DNA from: Macrobrachium rosenbergii
Lineage: Eukaryota; Arthropoda; Malacostraca; Decapoda; Palaemonidae
Reading direction: 5' to 3'
Length of the DNA: 64,000 nucleotides
Assembly: GCF_040412425.1 (NCBI RefSeq)
Contig: NC_089749.1
Span: 8,919,662 to 8,983,661, forward strand
In this document: positions 24,628 to 36,800 of the stretch, piece after piece
Numbering within the stretch: the first letter of the stretch is position 1
How the letters are laid out: every line of letters starts with the position of its first letter
Notes under the pieces: generated by a model
Seen by the model: only the letters and a program-made list of their open reading frames with translations
Databases searched by the model: none
What the model was told of the DNA's origin: nothing
Made by a program: the position numbers and the translations under genes

Positions 24628-25145
24628 TAGAAGCTGGAGATGGATTAATTTTCTTTGTTTTAGGATTAAAGAGACCTAATACGTTATGTATTGTAATTTC
24701 CACGGTAAAATAAGTAATCGACATGTTGCAATTGCAGTTACCATATTACTTTCCGTAAGGTGGTGAGGACAGTAAAAGTTTTTCACTTGCAAACCTTTTT
24801 ATTCACCATTATTAAGCGCTTCATCGCACATGCTAACACAGCCTGTACTTCTGACAAACATTTTGTGTGGATAACGCTATTGTACACATTGTCAAAATTA
24901 CTGAATGAAGGTATAATCAAGCTACTTGCCTATGTGAGTATGCAAAGCATGAGCCAGTACCAGACATTGTGATAATATTTCAGAATATAACCACTTAGAC
25001 TATGAAAGTTTAAAGTGCAAATTATTTTCAGGAATAGTATACACATACAGAATTGTGTCAGTGCCAACATTCAGCACACATTCAGCAAACGTACTGTTCT
25101 GAAATCTTGCTGGGAAATACAATCACAACCAAAAAATCAAATGGA

Positions 25146-25535
25146 AGAGGACCACAAATTTAGAAATTCCACATGAGTGCACAGGCAAAATTAATGTCAT
25201 CAGGTGGAAATGGATGCATGTATGCAAGAACAGGACAAGAGTTTACAGTACAAAAATAATTCAAAGAATCAGTAAAAGTGGACCCATAGATATATAAAAA
25301 TAGTGCAAGACTGTCCAAATAAAATCCAAAGGATCGGATGGAGGAAGACCCACAAATATTAAAAAGCACTGGGGTTTACAAATAAAATTCAAATGACAAG
25401 GCAGAAGAGGACCCAAACATGTGAAAATAGCTAAGGGGGTACTCAAGTAAAATCCAAAGGAACAGGTGGGAGATGACCCATAAAGATAGAAACACCGGAA
25501 GGGTATACAAACAAATTGCAAATGACCATGCCCTA
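25146..25535. repeat. minisatellite, ~65-bp unit, ~6 copies
   Basis: Units share GACCCAYAAA...AATAAAATYCAAATGA...GG and are spaced 63-68 bp apart with moderate divergence. The reverse strand gives chance open frames. Confidence 0.65.
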
Positions 25536-26004
25536 CAGCAATAAACATACTTTGCCTAATATGCAGCTGAGACCTAATTCTGAGGACGCCTTCAAAAATC
25601 CTGTACAGAAGATGACGTCGAGACTCATTGGAAGAATTCTCTGCTGGCAGTGAGATTGTTGAAATCTGTAAGATGACAGAATTAATTAGAAAATACCCTG
25701 TCTTTCTGTTTCGAGGTCAACTGTCCCTAATGAAGAGTAATAGCTTAGTATTTATGATGATGGAGGAAGGGTGATATAGTAAAATGGAGGTTAAAGTAAG
25801 TTTAACTAAACAGATCTGTTGCAGTTGCATTAAAGACTGCATTAGTCAATGTATTTCATTTTCTAGGGTGTCTTCATATCTCTCTTTCTCATTTTCTGGC
25901 AAATGATGTTTTAAACAGTGCTATGACATGTTCTAAAACATCAAATTATTAACAGTAAATCATTAAGAATAATCATTCTTTTATTATTATTATTATTATT
26001 ATTA

Positions 26005-26035
<31 letters not shown>

Positions 26036-26484
26036 GTTATATTATTGATACGGTGGCAGACCCTCTTTTATACAAGTGGTGTTGAAAGTGATAGCTGCAT
26101 CAGCAACATTTAGTTTGTACAGTTTAGAGTTGTCTCTTGTTTTTCTAATAATCGATTTTTCTAGTTACAGAGCCCTGCCAGTAACATGCTTAATACTTCG
26201 GTCATATTTGGGAGAAACCAGAAGCTGCAAAATTGGATAGTGTTCATCGGAAACAAGCTATCCAATTTCAACCTGCTTTCCTCTCCAAGTATGACCAATA
26301 TCAGCATGTTACTGGCAGAATGCAGTAACCTAGAAAAATCAATTATTAGAAAAATAAAGAAAACTCTTTACAAACTGAATGCTGCTGATGCAGCTATCAC
26401 AATCATTACTATTATTATTATTATCATTATTATTATTATTATTGCATCAGTGACCTTGTGAGAACATTTTTCAATATTTATCAT

Positions 26485-26840
26485 AGGGTGGAAATTCTGT
26501 TCTTTTGCCACAGAATGAATCTTCCATTCTCTGACTTTAGGTTACCATAATTGCTTTTTCATTTAAGGAAAAAGATTAAGCTCTCTTACCTCAAAATGAC
26601 TGTGTTCCTTTACCTTTACTTGGCATAAAGATTCTGTTCCCTTACCTTCGGATGAAAAATTTGTCCCCTCATCTTCCCTTGGAATCAAGATTCTCCTCTC
26701 TTACCTTAGGATGGAAATTTTGTTCCCTCATCTTCCCTAGGAATAAAGATTCTGCTTCTTACCACTGGATGGAAAGTTTGTTCCCTTACCTTGGGATGAA
26801 GTTCTGTTCTTGTTCTTCGAGATGGAAATTTTGTCCCAAG
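26485..26840. repeat. minisatellite, ~60-bp unit, ~5 copies
   Basis: The motif GGATGGAAATTTTGTTCCC...AAGATTCTG recurs every 57-62 bases. Confidence 0.6.
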
Positions 26841-28467
26841 CAGGTTAAATTCCTCTTGTAAGGGTTATTATTCTTGCAAGCAGAGGGATGCTGTTGGCTA
26901 AGTGAAATATAATTATGTTGTTAATCTTAGGGTGATTAAATTCATTCTTTTTTTCACAGCCTTGGCATTAAGATAAATCATAAATATCTTTACTCTTTGC
27001 AGTGACAAGCTATATGGTAATATTGAGAGGGCTTTAAACAATGAATAAAGCAATGAATATTATTGTGTAGCAAAAGCAAAAGTTCAGAGGAATATTATTA
27101 ATTAATGTAATCCTGTTTGAAAATCTACAGCCACTACAGTTACTGATAATACTTTGGTTAAAATGCAAAAACAGGTGCCTGTTACTCTAAATACACCATG
27201 AAATATGTTACTACCTGTAACAAGGATGTTAGTAAGTTTGTTTGTGTAGGAGCATTTCACAAAATGTTTGTTGAATTTTTACAATAATTTTACCAAAGGT
27301 GGACCTCATGATATTTGATTTTGGGAGACATCCCAATCTTGTTCTGGATTCGTGAATTTTTTTAATGTTTCCACACCATGTGCTCAACTTTGGTAGAGAT
27401 TGTGAACTCATAGTGCTCTTTTATTTTTCAATGAGATAGTACTTGTGTTTATCAAAATGCTGTTTCAGAAATATGCAATGACCTGTTGAACCTTTGTGAA
27501 AACGGGATATTCTGAATGAAATCATATGCTTTTACTGCGTATGTTTGTGCATGTTGCATGTTGAAGCCACCTATAGTAATTACAAATACCAGTCGTACAC
27601 TGATGATTATTTAATCAGTTTGGTAGTCTTTTCTTGATGATAAGGATTCTATCTCAACAAATACATGACTTGTTCACTGACAGATCATAAAACTGTTATC
27701 TCAGGGTCTTTCCATAATACTGATTAAGAAGAAACCCTGACCACAAACAATGGGAGTCTTTTCAGAGTTATCTTTTGGGATTTTCCTTGACCCTTCCCCT
27801 CCGAGTAAGAGACCCAGGTCACCACTTCTCTCTACAGGACTCAAACACAGGGAGAAGTTGTTGGCTAATCACAAAGTTTGTTACCAACCTTCAGCCATTC
27901 CTAGGTAGGTGCAGGATGGTTCTCTCCTTTTTTGGCTGGTCTCAGAAGCATGTTAAATAGCCCTCCAAATATGGCATTCACATTTACATCGTATGGACTC
28001 TCTCATTTCTTGAAATATTTCCTTGTTGTATACTCCAGGCCTCCTGGTCCCACAGATGCTGTTTGAGCGGAGAGAACCAACTCGAGGTTCATTTGGTTTC
28101 ATCCTACTTTAATGAAATTCACTTCAGAAGGTGGAAGTCTTCACTTCCTTTGTTGCTTCTTGGATATGTATAGGATGCTGGTCTATCATCATTCGTCATA
28201 GGGAGCATAATCCTTTAAGACACTTCTGACAAAGGACGAGTGTGGAAGGACTGAGTGTCGAAAGAAAATAGACTTCTTTAAAGCATCAAATTAAATGTTC
28301 TTTGGATGAAATTAGAAAAACATCCAAATACAATAACGGATGGCAAAACAAAGCAGTTTGATAACAGCAAAATAATAAAAGCAAAAATGAAATGTAGACA
28401 GTACCAAAGGTTCTTTGAGGAAGAAGGAAAAGAAAAACAAGAAGAAGAAACCCACAGGTTACAGTAC

Positions 28468-28528
28468 CTCCATGCGCGTTGGTCTCTCGGTCTCGAACTA
28501 CCTGAGCCCCTTCAGCAGCACGTTGCCT
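28468..28528 (-). CDS. possible cytoplasmic exon of the unknown membrane protein
   Basis: The minus strand shows acceptor TTTACAG, 61 open bases and donor GTACTG. In the phase carried from the transmembrane exon it reads RQRAAEGAQVVRDRETNAHG, a charged segment suitable for a cytoplasmic tail. There is no family match, and the following exon was not found. Confidence 0.3.
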
Positions 28529-30741
28529 CTGTAAATGGAGGAGAGACTTGTTGAAGGATCAGATTCCGAAAGGCAGCCAAAAAAAAAAAAATCTAATGTG
28601 GATTACATGCATTCATGAGGTTAAGACATCGATTTCTTTCATGCCGATCGGAGATGTCAAAAGGTCATTTACTTATTTACTTGTTTTCTACAGGTTTTCC
28701 TTCCCCTTTTTTGTAGCATTTAATTTAATCTCCATTTGGTTTGACATCTCATCTTAAATGACAATCTGTCGTGTTACAATTCTCTCCCATCAGTGTTCCC
28801 TGAGATGATGATGTGTAAAAGTTTTGGAATTTTATGAAGTCACATTTGCAGCCGACATTTCCTAGTAGTTTTAACGACTTCTTGCTGCCGACATTTCCTT
28901 GTAGTTTTAACAAGTACAGGTACAGTATAAGAGGTGAAAATGTGTTTCCCTCTTAAATATATTCTATTTGCTTTGTGCATCTTTCGACATACATACCACG
29001 CCCTCAGTGACGAAGGCATGTTGATACAGAGACTATGTAGAAAAGAAACAAAAAGAGGACTCAGTCAAAACTGTTTTAAGGCAACAGATAACTGCACATC
29101 CTCTTCTTTGTAGAACTCCAGATGTATGAAAAATCCCACACCATCTGGGAAGAACAGGATGTAGTTATCACTTGTTTTCCTTCGGCAATACAAATAGCAG
29201 ATAGAGATTTTTCAATGTGTGTAGCCTTCGTGAGAAAACTTCTGCGCTGTTGGGAAATATACTGTAAACACGCAGACATTGTACAGTGTGTGTGTGGGAA
29301 ACAAACAGACACACACACACACACACACAGAATAGGTATTCTTTGTAGAGAGAGAGGAGAGATACATATTCTTTGCCCCGTTATCTGGCAACCAATTTTC
29401 CTCCTTGGCCGTAGCTCATGAGATCATCAACAGAAATATGACTATTTTCTCATCTTTGTATACTTCTCATGTGAAATTTCTCAGAGCAAAAGGTAACGTC
29501 ATTTCATAACAGTACACTATGGGACCTTCATAACAGGATCCTTTTGCTATGTCTGAGGTTTAAGCTCAGCACGGTGACTGTTTTGGAAGATTCTTGTTTT
29601 ATTAATTCTGTACAAATTTCCAGTCTTAGACCTAGATTGCCTAAATCTTTTGAGTGTTGTAACCCATATTTCACCTTTGCATGTCCCTATTCTAAAGCTG
29701 TAGGATGAATGAGTTCATTATTTTATTATATATACATGAATCAAAGTAAATCTTCCATGCAATGTCAATAAATTTTCAGTTGTAGATACTGTATAATAGT
29801 CCTGTATTACAGTATCCTGAGTTGGTCATTGTGTAATGTATTTATGAAACTGAAATACCTCTAGTTGACATGTTCTGTTTTTAATTATTAAAACCATAAT
29901 CAATCAATCAATCAGTCAGTCATTAAACGGCATAATATTTGCGATAGACAGTTAGTGCCTGATAAGCATATTTTCACACGAAATCCATGGATTACATTTT
30001 TATGAAAAGAGTAGACTCTTCTGAACAAAATCACAGACTAGAGCCTGTAAAAAGCTTACTGATGACACATGTTTGTGTCGCTTGAGTGAATAAGTATTTG
30101 TACTTTTGCAAAAGTGAATAATCAAATACTCATCTGTTGTCGAGAGTTTTGCAAACAGCTTAATGAAGATACAGGATATGATGGGGTTGGCATATAGAGA
30201 ATAAAAGTGAGCGATAACTAAATTTAAAACGGAAAAGAAAATAGAAGAGAATGCTACAGTCGTGGCTTTGAGAGGTACTGGTTGTGTTTATAGGCAATAA
30301 AAGAAGGTTTGACTGGAAGAAGAAGAATGTCAATTTGGAAGAACTTTTCCTTTTGAAGTTGAATGATTGAAGCATCAAAATCAACTACTTCATGCTGGTT
30401 TTGTTTCAGTTAATGAACACAGTGTTTCATTTACTAAACTAATAACTGAGCTGCTCTTGGATACAAAAGTTAGCATCGTAGTGTTTAACCATTATTTGTA
30501 CCTAAACTGGGCCTGAACTTAATATCCAGGTCAACATCAGGCAAGGAAAAAAAAAATGTTAACATCAATAAATATTACAGGAACATGCAATTTGCATGGA
30601 AAAACTTCCCTCTCAATTTGAGATTAAAGTGCATAAGTAAAAACACTCATGCTAAGTTTAAGAGAAGTTTTATACACAGCTGTAGGGGCTTCAGTGATGA
30701 TAAACAACAATTGCATTTTGCCAGGGCTGATTCATGCTCAC

Positions 30742-30830
30742 CTTACACTGGTAGATGATGACACTCACACTTGCAACGCAGGCGATGCTTAATATGACAA
30801 CCAGTGAGATGAGTAGCTCGGTGGGTGTAC
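30742..30830 (-). CDS. unknown membrane protein, exon 6 (transmembrane helix)
   Basis: Thirty codons give TPTELLISLVVILSIAC and a further hydrophobic stretch, about 21 apolar residues, ending IIYQCK as a stop-transfer-like edge. Acceptor TTTAAAG and donor GTGAGC. Confidence 0.7.
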
Positions 30831-33800
30831 CTTTAAAGAAAATACAGATCATGAACAGGTACTTAAGTAACTACGGAACCTGTGGATCCAGCGAGATCTC
30901 TCCTCATATATCAAGATTATCTGTACATTTATACTTTTTTACAGGACGAAAGATTAAAGAGGTTTCTGTACGAATTGCCAGGGCAAAGCATCATCTAGCA
31001 TACTTGGCAAGGTCTAAGGAAACATTTTGACTGATAAGGTAACCTACATAACAGAGTGGAAAGGGAAGACCCAAGTGGGTTCAGAGACGGAAAAGAACTT
31101 GTGTATTGTTGTGTTTTACAGATCACCTGTGTGTGAAGTTGATGAGCGAAGGAACATAGCTGACATGATTCTGGATGAGAGAAGCAGTGAATAAGAGAAC
31201 AGGCTGCCAGTGGGGTGTATGGAAAGTGATGGATGATCGATGTTTAATACAAAGGATCAAAAATGTAAAAACTGGGGAGGCACGCAGGAATAGTTAAATG
31301 TTAGCACAGGTCAAAAGGTGAATTAGTGGTTTTGTCATGTGGAGATAATGAGAAGCAGTAGTTTGGTGAAGAGGGTGTGTGCAATTTTGAATTGTCTGGT
31401 GGAAGGAAGGAGAGTATTACCTAGGGACAAAAGCATTACAGAAACAGAAGGGCCTCAACACTGAGGAAGTGAGCAATTGGTCAGTCTAGGTATCTACTGC
31501 TCAAGCAAGCCAAACCGCAGAAGCACCAGTGCTAAACGTCAAGCTGAGGTGGATCACCTTCCATAAAGTCGTTACATGTGTAGGCTTCTTTTGGGCATTC
31601 CTTGAGACACTGGACAACATAAACTTTTACCTTGTTATTCTCACGGGTAAAAGTCACCCTCGGGTTGCTGTAGTTCAAAGAGGACGTGTTCATGTTGGTG
31701 ACCTGGAAGATAAATCTGCGTCAGTATGTTTTAATCTTCTAAATCCTTGCATAGGCAAGACAGAGACTCTGCTCTGTTCCCAACTAATTTTGTAATCTTC
31801 TCCCCCCGTAGTGGGGGAGTGCCGTCAGCGCACCTCATGCAGTGCACTGTGGGCATTGCTTAAGGTTCTGTGCGACATCCCTTCGGCCCCTAGCTGCAAC
31901 CCCTTTCATTCCTTTTACTGTACCTCCTTTCATATTCTCTTCCTTCCATCTTACTTTTCCCCCTTCTCCTAACAATTGTTTCATAGTGCAACTGCGAGGT
32001 TTTCCTCCTGTTACACCTTTCCAACCTATTCACTGTCAATTTGCGTTTCAGCGCTGAATGACCTCGTGGGTCCTAGCAGTTGGCCTTCTATATTCTATCT
32101 TCTACCTATCTAATCTTCTCTGATCATTCTATTCAGAGCCACAGGGTTTAAGGAAGGTTTAAGGAAGTAACAGTGTAGCCGTCAAAAGAAATGTTACGGC
32201 TGTTTCAAATAAAAACTTGTTAAGGAAACGCATTCCTTTTAGATATGTAATGCTGTGGAAACTAAGTGAGGAATGTGTTTTTATTCTTTATTAAATTTTC
32301 CACTCCTTTCTCTAGCATACGAGTTTGAGGTCAGGGTTCTGCCACTAATGAAAGTTATGTAGTTCAAGAGCCCTGTAGGGCAAAATCAAAATGAATTGAA
32401 AAAGTCTTCATTGAGCTCAAACATTTCCAACTGATAGTTATCTAATTTCCTAAAGTAATATACACATTGAAATAAGAACATGATGATTACTGTGAGCAAA
32501 AGAAATTAGTGTCAATATTTTTTATACAGTGGACCCCAGCCTATTTGTGGCTCCGCCGATTCACGGATTTTTCTGTGGAATGTATATCCACATTATTTCG
32601 CAGAATTTTTTGTAGAGAAATATTCACTAATTACTGTATTTTCATATTTTCATGACTCAATGCATTTCTTGTGACAAAACTAAAATAGTCAGTTATAAGC
32701 ATTTTTAGAGGGGGGGAGTTGGTTTTGGTGTTTGAACTATTAAAATGGACAGTTATAAGCGTTTTCAGGGGGCGTCAAGTATTCGCAGATTTTAGCGATT
32801 CTGGGGTTTGTGGTACCTATCACCAACGAATACCAGGGGTTGACTGTATATATCTTTTTTTGTTATATAGTCCCTTACTCTTGTATCATGGCATGGATAC
32901 AGAACCCTGATCTGGATTTCTTTGTATCAAACCAAAATTCTTTAAGCAACAGTTGAATGATGTTCTTGAAAGGCACTCAGATAGATATACGTACATTGCT
33001 CTGAAAAATCCAGGAAAGTAACAATCCTACCTTCACTTTATGAGAGCTGGAATTCAGGAAGAAATTCAGCGTCAGAGGTGACAAAATCGGTAGGGCATTA
33101 CAGTTCTCGTCCATTACGTTTTGAACGAAAGCCTTCTCCTCTTTCTGGTCCCAGCACAGGTGTAATTCAGGGCCGTCGAAGTGAAACTGAACTGTTGCTT
33201 TCTTTACCAGAGATATCATGAACCTTTGTTCTCTGTCCTGAGAAAGTGGAAATATCACTTCTAACTCATCATCCTCTGCAAGTTTCTGGTAAGGTAGATC
33301 TGAGAGGATGGAACTGCATTTGAAAAAGTTATATAAAAAGTGTCTCCTGCTTGTTCTAATGTTAAAAAATCTGACATTTCTTCATAGAAAGATGCTTGGA
33401 AGATGACAAATATGACAAATTTTAAAAGTAATTTGTATTTTTCCTAACTATACAAACCTGAGGTCTTTATATAGGAATTACCTTCAGCAAAGCTGGAACC
33501 AGCCGTCAAAGTTTTAACAAGGTGGTATGGCAGTTAACTACCTAATGACCAGGTGGGAGTCCCGCCCACCTGGTTGGTAGAGTCATTTTGCTTTTGGCCC
33601 AGGTAAATCTGTGTCAGCTTGAGGGGTGGTATGAGGTGAGCATTAAACTATAAAGACCTCAGGTTTGTATAGTTATGAAAAATACAAATTACTTTTAAAA
33701 TGTGTCATTTGTTCCTACACGATATACAAACCTTTTGGTCTTTATATACGAAGACTTATTTCTTTGAGGGAGGAAGCTGGGTAAGTCTCTGAACAGACTG

Positions 33801-36800
33801 GTAGTTTGCCATGCTCAGGTCTTCTTCCTGGTCAAGAGATCGAGGAAGAGGGCCGTGCTTCTGACAAAATGAACAAAGTATAGGGACTGGGTGTTCAAAT
33901 GTCAGACTTCTGGGCACTTTCTCGAATACAGTACTGTAGATGGGTTAAAAGCAACATCATTCGAGAAGAAAGGTTTGGTTGAATCTTGTCATACACAATT
34001 ATGCAGCCATGTATAAGCAATGGGTTCACATTGTCTGTCCCTCTCTCCCCTTGCTAGAGAGAGGGAAGGATTTGCTTCAATGTATCTGAGAGATTATGGA
34101 AAGGATGCTCATTTATATATCACCCACCTGCATCGACGCCCATTCCAGCTTGTGACGGCTCAATAACCTACCCTCTGCCTGCAGTGGAGGGTAATGTTGA
34201 AGGACTGTGGGAGGGGGGAGAGGACCAGTCACTCAACACACACTCTCTTGTTCACAACCGTAAACTTAGGCAAGATGCTACCTTTAAGCTACACAACTTG
34301 TTGAGCAGCCACTACAGGACCCAAGGAAAATGTGTCCAGGGACTTGTGGGCAATATCCCGAAGGTAGGAGGAGGTGATAGTGGTCTGACACGACCATACC
34401 CCTGCCTTCAGAACCTGAGGAATTGACAGATTCTTCCTGAATGCGAGGGACGAACCAATGCCCCTAACTTCGTGAGCTCTCGCACGGAACGTACTGGAAT
34501 CCTCCTCCCTTGACACGGAGTACGCTCGTTTGATTGTCTCACGAAGCCAGAAAGATATAGTGTTCCTGGACACTTCTTTCTTGCTCAAGCCAGTAATGAA
34601 GAGTCATCAACACTCGGGCCAGAGATGTCGAGTCTTTTTCAGATAGCGCCACAGCACTCTAACAGGACATAGTAACATTTCGTCCAGAGTGTTATCAACA
34701 AAGTCCTCTAGGGAGGGGACCATAAAGGACTCGAATCTGGCGTCAGGGACTGACGGATTCCTGAGTCTTCGCTACGAAATCTGGGACAAAGTCGAACGTA
34801 ACCGATCCTCATCCCCTCTTGTGTTTTATCTTGTAGGAAAGTCCATGTAGATTGCCCACTCTCTTCGCCAATGCCAGGGCTAGCAGGAAAAACAGTCTTG
34901 AGGGTCAGATCCCTGTTTCATGACTCTCGTAAGGGCTCGTATGGTGCACGAGTCAGGCTCCTAAGTATGAGAGTCACATCCCACGCAGGGGGGCCTGAGT
35001 TCCCTAGGAGAGCAAGACTTTTCAAAGCTTTTCATCAGCAAAGATATCTCCAGTGAGGAGGAGATATCCACACCCTTCAGGCGGAGGACTAGGCCCAGGA
35101 CAGCTCTATACCCCTTAACCGCTGAGAAGGAGAGGAGCTTCTCTCGGTGAAGGAAGACGAGGAAATCCACTACCTGCTGAACAGTATCTCCGACCAGAGA
35201 GAGACCCCTGTCCACGACACCAACCACAGAAGATGGCCCATTTCCCTTGGTAGACTGCGGCAGAGGACTGTCGCAGATCTCCATACATGTCTGTTGCTGC
35301 ACGGTGAGAAAAGCCTCTCGTTCGTAAGGGATGCTGGATAGTCTCCAGCCGCGAAGTGCACGCAACTCCACAGACTGGTGGAACCGTTCTACATGTGGCT
35401 GACGCAGGAGGTTGTATCATGGGGGAATTTCTCTCAGTGCCTCAACAAGAAGAGCTAGCAGGTCCAGATACCATGTGGCCATTTGGGAGTCACTGGATCA
35501 TCCTGAGGTTCTTGGTGATCATGGAATGGAGCAGACAGAACGGTGGGAAGGCGTAAGCATCCAGGTTGTCCCAAGGGTGTTGGAAAGCATCCCCTGCTGC
35601 TGCCCATGGGTCGGGAACAATGGAGCAAAATACCTGGAGTTTCCTGTTGTGCTGGGTGGCAAACAGTTCAATTGATGGGATCCACCAAAGATCAAAAAGC
35701 CTTTCCACAACGTCCCTATCACTTGACCCTGGTGACTGAGCATGTCTGCCACTACATTCCTCTTGCCTGGAATGTATCTGGCTGACAGCTCTACCGAGTG
35801 GGCTACTGCCCACTCGTGCACCTGCATTGTCAACTGGTGTAACGAAAGAGATACTAGGCCTCCTTGTTTGTTGACATACACTACTACAGTACTGTGATGT
35901 TGTCACTCATCAACACCACCGAGTGTCCCATCACCTGATCCTGAAACTCTTGTAGAGCCAGGAAGGCCACATTGAGCTTCAGGATATTGATGTGAAGGTC
36001 CTTGTCCTCTCGATTCCACACACCTGAGATCAGCAACTCCTCCAGATGTGCACCTCATCCCTCGGTCAAAGTGTCTCAGAACAGAGTCATCTCTGGAGGA
36101 GGAGTGTGTAGAGACACTCCCTATTACTGTACAAGGTTCCTGTCGTCCAGGCTAAGTCCTGTCTCACCCTCCGTGAGAGGGGGATGGGAAGAGATGGGAG
36201 ATCCCATGCTGTAGAGCAGAACTCCTTCATTCTCCACTGGAGAGAATGAAGATGACCGTCCATGAGGGACCAGCTTCTCAAGGACGACAGGTGACCGAGA
36301 ACGACCTCCCTCTGTCGTGCTGGTTGTTCCTGCTGGGACGAACGTTTGTGCTGTTTCCCTGAACCCACTGATACGAGAGTCCGAGGGTAGACTTTGCTGC
36401 TGTCATGTCTATCAGCACGCCCAGGTACTTTATCCTGTGCTTGGGCATGAGATCGAATTTCTTGAGATTTACTACGACCCCCAGATTGCAGCCAAACTCA
36501 AGAAGGCGATCCGTGTCTTGGAGCAACTGCAGACAAGACTTTGCCAAGACTAGCCACTTGTTGAGATACCTCAGCAGACATATCCGTGTGAATGGGCCCA
36601 AGCTGAAACTAGGGTGAACACTCTCGTGAACACCTGGAGAGTGGTCGAGAGCCCAGAACAAAGTACCCTGAATTGGAATATCATTTCCCCGAGGACAAAG
36701 CAAAGGTACTTGTCAGAGAACTGATGAATGGGTATTTGAAAATACGCATCCTTCAGGTCCACACTAAGCATGAAGTCTTTCTCCCTGATGGAAGCGAGCA

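Larger units (their letters stand above)
24539..28467. other. 3' flank shared by convergent INTS1 and the unknown membrane-protein gene
   Basis: No well supported coding exon. The interval contains ATT microsatellites (24582-24621, 25982-26035, 26409-26442) and two minisatellites (25146-25535, 26485-26840). The last coding exon of the minus-strand gene may lie near 28150-28220 but could not be matched in phase. Confidence 0.4.

Noticed and set aside
25160..25548. Two minus-strand frames of 69 and 95 codons with hydrophobic repeats
   Set aside because: They follow the ~65-bp minisatellite unit and have no start context or splice signals.
28150..28220. Minus-strand ...DYAPYDE-stop as the last exon of the unknown membrane protein
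   Set aside because: It looks like a short cytoplasmic tail, but no acceptor gives the phase required after the exon at 28468-28528.
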